This document shows, in pieces, positions 1 through 6,487 of a stretch of DNA of 7,517 nucleotides; within the stretch, counting starts at the first letter, position 1; the number at the start of each line of letters is the position of its first letter. The position numbers and the translations under genes are program-made. Below the pieces are notes generated by a model. The model did not search any database. It worked only from the letters and a program-made list of their open reading frames with translations, and was not told the DNA's origin. The stretch is from an uncultured Clostridia bacterium (GTDB taxonomy: Bacteria > Bacillota > Clostridia > Christensenellales > CASEPJ01), in assembly GCA_949289715.1 (NCBI GenBank), contig CASEPJ010000033.1:1-7517 (forward strand), in the 5' to 3' direction.

Positions 1-1482
1 GCTTTCCGTTGAATAAGCAAAACCTCTCGAAATAACATCCGGTTCGCATTCAAGCATACCGTTTTCATTTAAGCTGATTAAAATTATTATAATTCCGTCT
101 TCCGAAAGGTGTTTTCTGTCCCTTAAAACTATACTGTCTTTTTCACCCAAGCCGGATCCGTCAACAAGTAAACTTCCTGCCACAATTCCGTTTTTCATTA
201 CCATTGAATTAGATGTAAGTTCTGCAAAAGTTCCGATTTTGGGAATTAATATATTATATTTAGGTATTCCCATTTCTTCTGCCAATAATGCGTGTTGTTT
301 TAAATGACGGTATTCCCCGTGAACAGGAATAAAAAATTTAGGTTTTATTAGACTTAAAATCAATTTCATTTCATCCTGACAACTATGCCCCGAAGCATGA
401 ACTTCAAAAAGTGCATCGTATATAACTTTTGCACCTTTTTTATATAAATTATTGATTACTTCATAAACCATTTTTTCGTTGCCGGGTATTGGTGAAGAAG
501 ACAATATTACGAGATCGTTATCTCCTATGGTAACTTTTACATATTCATCGCTTGCCATTCTGGTTAACGCACTCATAGGTTCTCCCTGGCTGCCGGTTGA
601 TATGATGATTAAATTTTTATCGGCTATTTTTTTTATTTTGTCTATGTCCACAATTAAATCGTCTGGTATTTCTATTTCCTTTGTTTTTTTGGCAACTTCT
701 ACTATATTTACCATACTTCTGCCCGAAAAAGCAACTTTTCTGTTATAGCGTTTTGCTACATCTAAAATTTGTTTTATTCTGTGAATGTTGGTAGAAAAAG
801 TTGCTATAATAACTCTTTTTTCGGGATTTTCGGAAATATAGCGGTCTAAAACAAAGCCTACACGCCTCTCGCTTAATGAATGTCCCTGATGTTCGACATT
901 GGTACTTTCACCGAGCATCAACAAAACGCCTTTGTCACCAATTTCTGCTATACGCCTTAAATCGGCAATGTTGCCGTCCACAGGAGTATAATCAATTTTA
1001 TAGTCTCCGGTATGATATACCATTCCCACCGGAGTTTTAATTGCCAAAGCACAAGCTCCGGCTATGGAATGATTTACATGTATAAACTCAACGCTGAAAT
1101 CTCCTGCCTTTATAATAGAACCTTCTTTAACGGCATTTAATTTAACATCATTCAATTTATGTTCCTTTAATTTATTATCCAAAAGCGACAGTGTGAATTT
1201 AGTACCGTAAATAGGCACATTAATTTCTTTTAAAAGATACGGCACTGCCCCTATATGGTCTTCGTGACCGTGGGTTAAAAACAATCCTACGATTTTTTCT
1301 GCATTTTCTTTCAAATAAGTAAAATTGGGAATTACTAAATCCACTCCCAGCAAATCCGCCGTGGGGAAAGCAACACCCGCATCGATTATTATAATTTGTT
1401 TGCCGTATTCTAAGGCAGTCATATTTTTTCCTATTTCTTCAACACCGCCTAAAAAAATAACTTTTAATTTGTTCTTAGCCAT
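1..1482 (-). CDS. rnj: Ribonuclease J, 3' end cut by window edge
   Basis: RNase J is a cytoplasmic metallo-beta-lactamase/beta-CASP nuclease with 5'-3' exo- and endonuclease activity, central to mRNA decay and RNA processing in Bacillota. The first 494 residues are read here without a stop; family members are about 555 residues, so roughly 60 C-terminal residues lie outside the window. Visible metal ligands match the family: HGHEDH at 71-76, H138 in HVNHS, D160 in TGDYK, and H388 in PVHGEYRHL. The N-terminal MKVIFLGG-like strand with GGVEEIGKN (12-20) is also typical. The beta-CASP insert spans about 205-350, with SGR at 253-255 and STGSQGEP at 295-302. The HASGH motif is at 362-366. The start at 1482 is supported by AGGAG five bases upstream. 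The gene lies 8 nt after the antiporter stop, so it is probably co-transcribed with the antiporter. An RNase Z or other beta-CASP enzyme is unlikely given the full motif set. Confidence 0.95.
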   Translation of the reverse strand, partial: MAKNKLKVIFLGGVEEIGKNMTALEYGKQIIIIDAGVAFPTADLLGVDLVIPNFTYLKENAEKIVGLFLTHGHEDHIGAVPYLLKEINVPIYGTKFTLSLLDNKLKEHKLNDVKLNAVKEGSIIKAGDFSVEFIHVNHSIAGACALAIKTPVGMVYHTGDYKIDYTPVDGNIADLRRIAEIGDKGVLLMLGESTNVEHQGHSLSERRVGFVLDRYISENPEKRVIIATFSTNIHRIKQILDVAKRYNRKVAFSGRSMVNIVEVAKKTKEIEIPDDLIVDIDKIKKIADKNLIIISTGSQGEPMSALTRMASDEYVKVTIGDNDLVILSSSPIPGNEKMVYEVINNLYKKGAKVIYDALFEVHASGHSCQDEMKLILSLIKPKFFIPVHGEYRHLKQHALLAEEMGIPKYNILIPKIGTFAELTSNSMVMKNGIVAGSLLVDGSGLGEKDSIVLRDRKHLSEDGIIIILISLNENGMLECEPDVISRGFAYSTES

Positions 1483-1487
1483 TTAAT

Positions 1488-1492
1488 CTCCT
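1488..1492 (-). promoter_or_regulatory. Shine-Dalgarno of RNase J overlapping the antiporter stop codon
   Basis: On the minus strand the antiporter ends in TAG, and the AG of that stop is the beginning of AGGAG, followed by a 5-nt spacer and the ATG of RNase J. Ribosomes terminating on the antiporter therefore sit on the RNase J initiation site. This favours translational coupling and fixes the RNase J start codon. Confidence 0.8.
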
Positions 1493-2729
1493 ATTGTTTA
1501 TTTATTTCCTCAAAATTAGGTTGTCTGTTTAAATCTCCGGCTTTGGAAAGCGCAAATTTCGATAACATTGGTCCGAATATCTCATATATTAACGTACCGG
1601 CCAAAACTATCGCCCTAACTTCTGCTCCTACCTCGGGAAAATCCGTAGCTACTATTAACGACAATCCTATTGCAACGCCCGCTTGAGGTACAAGGGCAAA
1701 ACCCAAATATTTTTTTATAGAGGGTTCGGCTTTCATTATGCAGGCACCGGCAAAAGATCCGAGCATTTTTCCTGCGACTCTCGCAAAAATATAAGCTATG
1801 CCTACAACGCCTACTACCGTTAAAATTTTCACATCCAATTGAGCACCCGATATTACAAAGAACAAAACATTTATGGGCGGCGTAAGATTATCCACAATAT
1901 CCAAAATTTGTTTTGCGTCGGGTCTTATATTGATGAAAGTTGCTCCGAAAGCCATACAAGCCATTAAAGCAGACATATCCAATATTACGGCCAAAGAGTT
2001 ACAAATAAATATAAATGCAACTACCAAAATGGTCCTGTTAGATTTCTTTTTAAAGAATTTTAGGGGGATATTAAATATTAATCCGATTAAAAAGCCCAAT
2101 ACCAAAGAGCCTAATATTTCATAAAAAGGTGTTAAAATTGTAATCCACAAAGATGTTTCAACACTTCCCGTTATAGATGTAGCCACTGCCGAGGATATTC
2201 CGAAACAAAAAAGAGCAATAGCATCGTCTATGGCGACTACGCTCAAAAGACAATCGGTAAAATTACCGTTTGCATTGTATTGTTTAATTACCAGCATTGT
2301 AGCATTAGGAGCCGTTGCCGATGCTATTGCGCCTAACAATAATGCCAAAATAATATTTTTTGAAACGAGATAAACTACGGCAATCGTTACAAGGCTTGCC
2401 ATAACGCCTTCGAATATGGCAATAACTATAGGAGTGGCTCCTACTCTTTTCAAATAACTTTTTTTAAAACTGCTGCCTATAATAAACGCTATAAAAGAAA
2501 GAGCAATGTCCGCAAAAACGGTAAATCCCGAAGCTATATCGCTAGGGATAACATTTAAAATATACGGACCGAACAATAAGCCGGCTACCGTATATCCCGT
2601 TACGTTCGGAAGTTTAAATAATTTTGCAATTCTTCCGAATATCAAACCGATAAATAAAACCAATGCAACATAAAAAATTAATTTGGCAGACTGGCTGTCT
2701 GCCAAAATATTATTAATATATTCGCTCAT
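1491..2729 (-). CDS. CPA2-type cation:proton antiporter (Na+/H+ or K+/H+)
   Basis: An integral membrane exchanger of 412 residues with about 12-13 hydrophobic segments, expected to swap Na+ or K+ for protons across the cytoplasmic membrane. Family hallmarks visible: LPNVTGYTVAGLLFGP (40-55), the unwound-helix motif SATAPNAT (137-144), the ion-binding acidic pair D168-D169 in VAIDDAIAL, R317 and K321 in ARVAGKMLGS (K321 is probably the equivalent of the conserved lysine facing the acidic pair in NapA-type proteins), and VPQAGVAIGLS (347-357). A DD pair is typical of electrogenic CPA2 exchangers, whereas CPA1 has ND. The chain ends about 20 residues after the last helix: there is no RCK/TrkA-N, TrkA-C or UspA domain, so it is not a full KefB/KefC. 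Its start is preceded by AGAGG with a rather long 12-nt spacer; an in-frame stop lies just upstream, so no longer form is possible. It follows the PII-like gene by 27 nt. The transported ion cannot be told from sequence. Confidence 0.88.
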   Translation of the reverse strand: MSEYINNILADSQSAKLIFYVALVLFIGLIFGRIAKLFKLPNVTGYTVAGLLFGPYILNVIPSDIASGFTVFADIALSFIAFIIGSSFKKSYLKRVGATPIVIAIFEGVMASLVTIAVVYLVSKNIILALLLGAIASATAPNATMLVIKQYNANGNFTDCLLSVVAIDDAIALFCFGISSAVATSITGSVETSLWITILTPFYEILGSLVLGFLIGLIFNIPLKFFKKKSNRTILVVAFIFICNSLAVILDMSALMACMAFGATFINIRPDAKQILDIVDNLTPPINVLFFVISGAQLDVKILTVVGVVGIAYIFARVAGKMLGSFAGACIMKAEPSIKKYLGFALVPQAGVAIGLSLIVATDFPEVGAEVRAIVLAGTLIYEIFGPMLSKFALSKAGDLNRQPNFEEINKQ

Positions 2730-2756
2730 TTGTAATTTACGCCTCTAAAGATTATG

Positions 2757-3092
2757 CTATTTTTTAGCAATTTTAATAAAATCGATAGGTAAAGATAGAA
2801 TATAGTCTCCGCTTTCAGAATTTTCAATGTCACCTACTACTTTCTCCATAGCTTGAACGGCGTATTGTACTTGTTCGTCGTTACAAGTTAACATAATCAG
2901 TTTATTAACTTCCCTGTCCAAATCAAACATTGCCCTTAAAGAGCCAAGCAACGAACCATGATAATCGTTTAATTCGCTTGCCATTCCTTTAGCATCTATA
3001 ATTACTGCATCCATTAATTTATAATTAGCAAGCTGAACCAATATTTTTTCCAAATCCAATTCATCGGTAACACGCAAAATCAAAAGTTTCAT
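2757..3092 (-). CDS. PII-like small signalling protein, probable antiporter regulator
   Basis: A 111-residue soluble protein whose pattern fits the ferredoxin-like PII fold. It has beta1 at 2-8 (KLLILRV), alpha1 at 12-24, beta2 at 27-36 (MDAVIIDAKG), a variable loop at 37-61 where PII has its T-loop, beta3 at 62-70 (VNKLIMLTC), alpha2 at 72-86, and a closing strand ESGDYILSLPIDFIKI (93-108). The closing strand resembles the GDGKIFVLPVEEVVRI end of true PII proteins. The canonical B-loop TGKIGDGK is not conserved, and the T-loop region has no obvious match to the uridylylated Tyr51 of GlnB. It is therefore not GlnB/GlnK, and its ligand is unknown. PII-family proteins are trimers that bind nucleotides or small metabolites and control membrane transporters. 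As the first gene of an operon directly before an antiporter, it is most likely that transporter's regulator. The start is supported by GGGGAGGA six bases upstream and by a consensus promoter. The fold assignment rests on pattern, not on an alignment search. Confidence 0.72.
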   Translation of the reverse strand: MKLLILRVTDELDLEKILVQLANYKLMDAVIIDAKGMASELNDYHGSLLGSLRAMFDLDREVNKLIMLTCNDEQVQYAVQAMEKVVGDIENSESGDYILSLPIDFIKIAKK

Positions 3093-3116
3093 AAATATCC
3101 TCCCCGATCACAAAAT

Positions 3117-3145
3117 ATTATAGTATTTAATTATTAAATTGTCAA
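3117..3145 (-). promoter_or_regulatory. Consensus sigma-A promoter of the PII-like/antiporter/RNase J operon
   Basis: The minus strand carries a perfect -35 box TTGACA (3145-3140), a 17-bp spacer, and a perfect -10 box TATAAT (3122-3117). Transcription would start at about 3111-3108, leaving a leader of only 16-19 nt before the ATG at 3092, with GGGGAGGA (3105-3098) as ribosome binding site. The DNA just upstream of -35 is nearly all A and T and could act as an UP element. The leader is too short for a riboswitch or attenuator, so any control must act at initiation. No other clear promoter is seen for this operon. Confidence 0.85.
3125..3139. repeat. 15-bp perfect palindrome inside the promoter spacer, possible operator
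   Basis: Between the -35 and -10 boxes lies ATTTAAT, one central base, then ATTAAAT: a 7-bp inverted repeat with no mismatch. Its position is where a repressor dimer would block RNA polymerase. It is made only of A and T in an AT-rich region, so it could arise by chance; no second copy was noticed elsewhere in the window. Confidence 0.35.
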
Positions 3146-3220
3146 TGCAATATAATATTTAATAAACTTTTTACATAAAAACTTCATAAAATTTAAATAT
3201 CGACAAATAAAATTTACAAT

Positions 3221-4480
3221 TTAAATAATCATTTTACCGCCGAACTTTCTTATTTTTAATTTTATACAGGAGTTTTGATTGGTAATTCGGGTATACTTTT
3301 CAATAAAAGTGGTACTTTCTTCTTTTTTTACAAAAGTGAGAATAGTTCCCCCGAAACCGCCGCCGTGAACCCTGAATGCCCCGTTATGAATCAATTTTTC
3401 GCATAAGGCAAGTTCAACGCTGAGAGGTTGATTTTTATAATTTTTAAAAGGATAAATATTTTGAAGATACATAAAAGACGACCTGCCCGATTCAATGACC
3501 TCATTTAAAAACTCATCGATTTTTCGGTTTTTTAAATAATAGAATTCACGTTTCACCCTTTTATTTTCATTGAAAAAATGTATAGCTCTAAGTACGGCTC
3601 TGTCGCCGAAACGATTTCTTAATTCCTTTACAAAAGAATAAAAAATTTCTTCGTCGACTTCAGACAAATATTGTTTATTAAAAAAACCGGCAATCGAATG
3701 CATTTCTTTCGTAATTTCCTCATATTCGTTTGTCAGATTTTCGTGCGACGCTTCAGATTTTATAACTATAATATCATAACCAATATTATCAAAATCGAAA
3801 TAAATATATTCAGATAAGGCATTATTGGCATAAAAATCGGTCATTGTTATGCCTCCTAACGAACTTGAAAGCTGATCCATCAAACCGCACGGTTTTTTAA
3901 AATATTCATTTTCGGCAAATTGTCCGAATATAGCTATATCTTTTGCAGTCACTTTTTCTTTTGCATAAAATTTGTTAAAAATATTGCCTATTAAAACTTC
4001 AAATGCCGCAGAAGAAGATAATCCCGAACCCATGGGAATTAAAGAGTCCGTTACAGCATTGAATCCGCCAATATTATATCCGACATCTCTAAATTTTTTT
4101 GCTATGCCTCTTATAAGCGCTTCGGATTTTCCTGTTTCGGATAATTTAAAATCCAAAGTATCCAAATTCATTTTTATCACGTTGTGTTTGGAAATAATTT
4201 TAACGCTGTTATCCGAATTGGGTGTCGCAACGCAGGCAATATCTAAATCTACAGCTGCAGCCAATACCTTGCCGTTTTGATGGTCGGTATGATTTCCACC
4301 TATTTCTATTCGCCCCGGTGAGGAAAACAGGGAAATATTTTCGCTGTCGTCAAAATTATTATAAAAGGTATTCAGTAAATCGGAATACCTTTTATAAAAT
4401 TCTTTATCGCCGTATATATCCTTTAATAGATAATACAGACTACCTTTATTTAATTGTTTATTTAAATTCGAAAAATTCAT
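3221..4480 (-). CDS. galK: Galactokinase-family GHMP sugar kinase
   Basis: A 419-residue cytoplasmic kinase expected to phosphorylate galactose at C1 with ATP, the entry step of the Leloir pathway. All three galactokinase/GHMP motifs are present: PGRIEIGGNHTDHQNG (55-70), the ATP loop PMGSGLSSSAAFE (149-161), and GGGFGG (373-378). By comparison with known galactokinases, R57, H64, D66, the catalytic-base Asp D202 in CGLMDQ, and Y253 in NEYEE match sugar or catalytic residues. The Glu of the usual GEHTDY signature is Asn63, and its Tyr is His67. Such variants are, to my recollection, common among clostridial proteins annotated as galactokinase, but the exact sugar is not certain. The start lies one base after the potD stop and has no recognisable Shine-Dalgarno. 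This suggests coupling to potD and membership in the pot operon, although no galactose gene (galT, galE) is near. No clear terminator follows it. Confidence 0.85.
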   Translation of the reverse strand: MNFSNLNKQLNKGSLYYLLKDIYGDKEFYKRYSDLLNTFYNNFDDSENISLFSSPGRIEIGGNHTDHQNGKVLAAAVDLDIACVATPNSDNSVKIISKHNVIKMNLDTLDFKLSETGKSEALIRGIAKKFRDVGYNIGGFNAVTDSLIPMGSGLSSSAAFEVLIGNIFNKFYAKEKVTAKDIAIFGQFAENEYFKKPCGLMDQLSSSLGGITMTDFYANNALSEYIYFDFDNIGYDIIVIKSEASHENLTNEYEEITKEMHSIAGFFNKQYLSEVDEEIFYSFVKELRNRFGDRAVLRAIHFFNENKRVKREFYYLKNRKIDEFLNEVIESGRSSFMYLQNIYPFKNYKNQPLSVELALCEKLIHNGAFRVHGGGFGGTILTFVKKEESTTFIEKYTRITNQNSCIKLKIRKFGGKMII

Positions 4481-4481
4481 A

Positions 4482-5657
4482 CTAAACTTTTATTCTAATC
4501 CACATATCAACCATTTCTTCATCCATTTCGCCGAAATCAACCATAGCTTCGCATCTGTTAATAACATCTTTCGAAGGATTTTGAATGTGATTGTTTTTTA
4601 TATCTTCGCTAAATGCTTTGGTTACAAAACTTGTATAACCCACTTCTTCCATATTACGAAGAGCAATATCCTCTCTTAAAGTAAAGTTGATGAACATTTC
4701 CGCTGCGGTTTTGTTAACGGCGTATACGGGAATTACCCAGCCATCGAACCAAATATTGCTTCCTATATCAGGAACATAATAATCGAGATTTGAATTTTCA
4801 CCTGCAGCCCATGCAGCGTCTCCGCTCCATGCCAAATTTAAAGTGGCGTTACCGTCTACCATGGTGTGTTTACCTGAATCCGATTCATATTCTTTAAATA
4901 CAGAAGCTTTTGATTTAAGCATTTCTTCTATTTCGGATATTTCCTCTAAAGTAGGTACTTTAAATGTATTTTTTAGTGCTGTTCTATACCCTGCAAAATC
5001 GGTATCCTTTAATGACGCAAGAGTTTCTTCGTTTGCCATAATACTGCATACGGCATAAACATCTTTATAACTGTCTTTCATTAAAATACCTTTATAAGGT
5101 GCCGAACTATATGTTGCGTCGAATAAACAATCCCAAGATTTAACCGCTACAGGTACATCTCCGTCCATTTCGGCTCCTGCATCTATAAAGTGTTTCTTAT
5201 TGTATAAAATACCCAAAGTTCCCCAAAAATAACCTGCATAATATTTATTTTCCGGATCGAAAGCTCTACCTATTTTATTTTCAACGTCAGAATATCTTAT
5301 ATTTTCGTCCATATTCGATGCAAGAGGAATATTATCCCAATTTAATTCCTGTAAAAGATTCTGACTTATTAATTTTTCAATCATATAGTCTGAGGGGCAG
5401 ATAACGTCATAATCCGATTTGTTGGTTTTGATTTCGGTATACATTGTTTCGTTGCTTTCAAAAGTGTCGTACTGAACGGTTATTTTTTCACCGGTCTGCT
5501 CAAAATAATATTTTTCGAAATCTTCTAATATGCTTTCGTCCATGTATTCTTCCCAATTATAAATTTTTAAAATATTCTCTCTTTTTTTACATCCGGTAAC
5601 AGAAAAACACATAGCCAACAAACAAACAGACAATAAACAAACAATAATTTTTTTCAT
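4482..5657 (-). CDS. potD: Spermidine/putrescine ABC transporter substrate-binding lipoprotein
   Basis: The extracytoplasmic polyamine receptor of the PotABCD importer, 391 residues. It has a lipoprotein signal peptide: charged MKK, a hydrophobic stretch, and the lipobox VTGC with the lipidated cysteine at 23. The mature part opens with the PotD hallmark LKIYNWEEYMDESILEDFE (30-48) and YDTFESNETMYTEIKT (63-78). Ligand-pocket positions known from E. coli PotD appear conserved: W35, Y38, S89 and Y91 in PSDY, D199 (Glu171 in E. coli), W277 in LAWSGDA, W303 and D305 in IWFDGW, and Y341 in VGY. E36 replaces the Thr or Ser found in PotD or PotF. Polyamine binding is well supported, but spermidine versus putrescine preference is not. 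The start has AAAGGAG ten bases upstream. It stands 44 nt after potC in an A-rich gap and one base before galK. Confidence 0.93.
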   Translation of the reverse strand: MKKIIVCLLSVCLLAMCFSVTGCKKRENILKIYNWEEYMDESILEDFEKYYFEQTGEKITVQYDTFESNETMYTEIKTNKSDYDVICPSDYMIEKLISQNLLQELNWDNIPLASNMDENIRYSDVENKIGRAFDPENKYYAGYFWGTLGILYNKKHFIDAGAEMDGDVPVAVKSWDCLFDATYSSAPYKGILMKDSYKDVYAVCSIMANEETLASLKDTDFAGYRTALKNTFKVPTLEEISEIEEMLKSKASVFKEYESDSGKHTMVDGNATLNLAWSGDAAWAAGENSNLDYYVPDIGSNIWFDGWVIPVYAVNKTAAEMFINFTLREDIALRNMEEVGYTSFVTKAFSEDIKNNHIQNPSKDVINRCEAMVDFGEMDEEMVDMWIRIKV

Positions 5658-5667
5658 CTTTTATTTA

Positions 5668-5674
5668 CTCCTTT
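5668..5674 (-). promoter_or_regulatory. Ribosome binding site of potD in an A-rich gap
   Basis: potD is the only pot gene here not overlapping its upstream neighbour. The 44-nt gap (5658-5701) reads, in the sense strand, as a run of mostly A with scattered T, then AAAGGAG and a 10-nt spacer. An unstructured A-rich leader with a strong ribosome binding site would allow independent and higher translation of the binding protein, which is usually needed in excess over the permeases. No hairpin or promoter is evident in the gap. Confidence 0.6.
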
Positions 5675-5701
5675 AAGTTCTTGTTTTTTATTTTATTTTT
5701 T

Positions 5702-6487
5702 TTATTTCATTTCCTTCGCTTTTTTTGCCGACTTTATATTGTTAAAGATTAAAATCGTAGCAATTATTATAATAATTACCGTAAAAAGTGCTCTCAATTC
5801 TATAGGTTGAGAAGTTTTTGTCAACGATTTATAAATATATGTAGACAAAGTATTGGCGCTGCCTATATTGAATACGGTTACTGCAAAATCGTCTATAGAC
5901 AAAGTAAACGCAAGCAAAAAGCCGGAAACCATACCGGGTAAAACTTCCGGTATTACCACTTTAAATAAAGCCTGAGTAGGCGTTGCACCTAAATCCAAAG
6001 CCGCCTCATATAAATTATTATTCGTTTGATGAAGTCTAGGCAAAACATTTAAAATTACATAAGGGGTACAAAATGTAATATGTGCAAGCAATGCAGTGAG
6101 CAACCCTCTTTGGACATTAAATACAGTAACGAACAATATCATAAGAGAAACCGCAGTAACGATATCGGCATTCAATATCGGAATTTGATTTATCGCTTTT
6201 ACGACTTTCTTTGAGCGGTTTTTCATATTATAAATACCAATAGCTGCAAACGTGCCTATAAAAGTGGAAATAACTGCCGATGATATTCCCAAAATCAAAG
6301 TATTTTTTAACGCTTCCATCATAGAGGTATTTTGAAACATTTTTACATACAAATCCAAAGAAAAACCCGTCCAGGTTCCTATGGTTTTCGATGATGTAAA
6401 GGAAAAAGCCATTAACCACAATATGGGAGCATAAACCAATAACAAAATAATCCAAATATATATATTAGAAAAGATTTTTTTTACCAT
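5702..6487 (-). CDS. potC: Spermidine/putrescine ABC transporter permease PotC
   Basis: The second membrane subunit of the polyamine importer, 261 residues with about six transmembrane helices (roughly 9-30, 62-86, 106-125, 129-150, 182-206, 232-249). The cytoplasmic EAA loop that docks on the PotA ATPase is at 161-180 and reads EAALDLGATPTQALFKVVIP. It is followed by the PotC-like stretch LLAFTLSIDDFAVTVF (191-206). Length and motif match the PotC/YdcV group, and its place after potB supports PotC. The start overlaps the end of potB by 7 nt (ATGGTAA), with GGAGG six bases before the ATG, so translation is coupled to potB. The charged C-terminal tail is short (about 250-261). Confidence 0.93.
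   Translation of the reverse strand: MVKKIFSNIYIWIILLLVYAPILWLMAFSFTSSKTIGTWTGFSLDLYVKMFQNTSMMEALKNTLILGISSAVISTFIGTFAAIGIYNMKNRSKKVVKAINQIPILNADIVTAVSLMILFVTVFNVQRGLLTALLAHITFCTPYVILNVLPRLHQTNNNLYEAALDLGATPTQALFKVVIPEVLPGMVSGFLLAFTLSIDDFAVTVFNIGSANTLSTYIYKSLTKTSQPIELRALFTVIIIIIATILIFNNIKSAKKAKEMK

Noticed and set aside
479..748. Open frame of 89 codons on the plus strand
   Set aside because: It lies wholly antisense inside RNase J, whose conserved motifs run through the region; no ribosome binding site or recognisable protein.
1873..2124. Open frame of 83 codons on the plus strand inside the antiporter
   Set aside because: Antisense shadow of conserved membrane segments; no family resemblance.
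3167..3180. TTTTTA-TG-TAAAAA inverted repeat after galK as a terminator
   Set aside because: The stem is pure A/T, the loop would be only two to four bases, and no T-run follows, so it would be a poor terminator.
3972..4485. Two overlapping plus-strand open frames opposite galK
   Set aside because: They mirror the galactokinase coding region, including its sugar-binding and ATP-loop motifs, and have no initiation signals.
5619..5648. Repeated ACAAACA-like units on the plus strand
   Set aside because: They encode the hydrophobic signal peptide of PotD and reflect its low-complexity codons, not an independent repeat.
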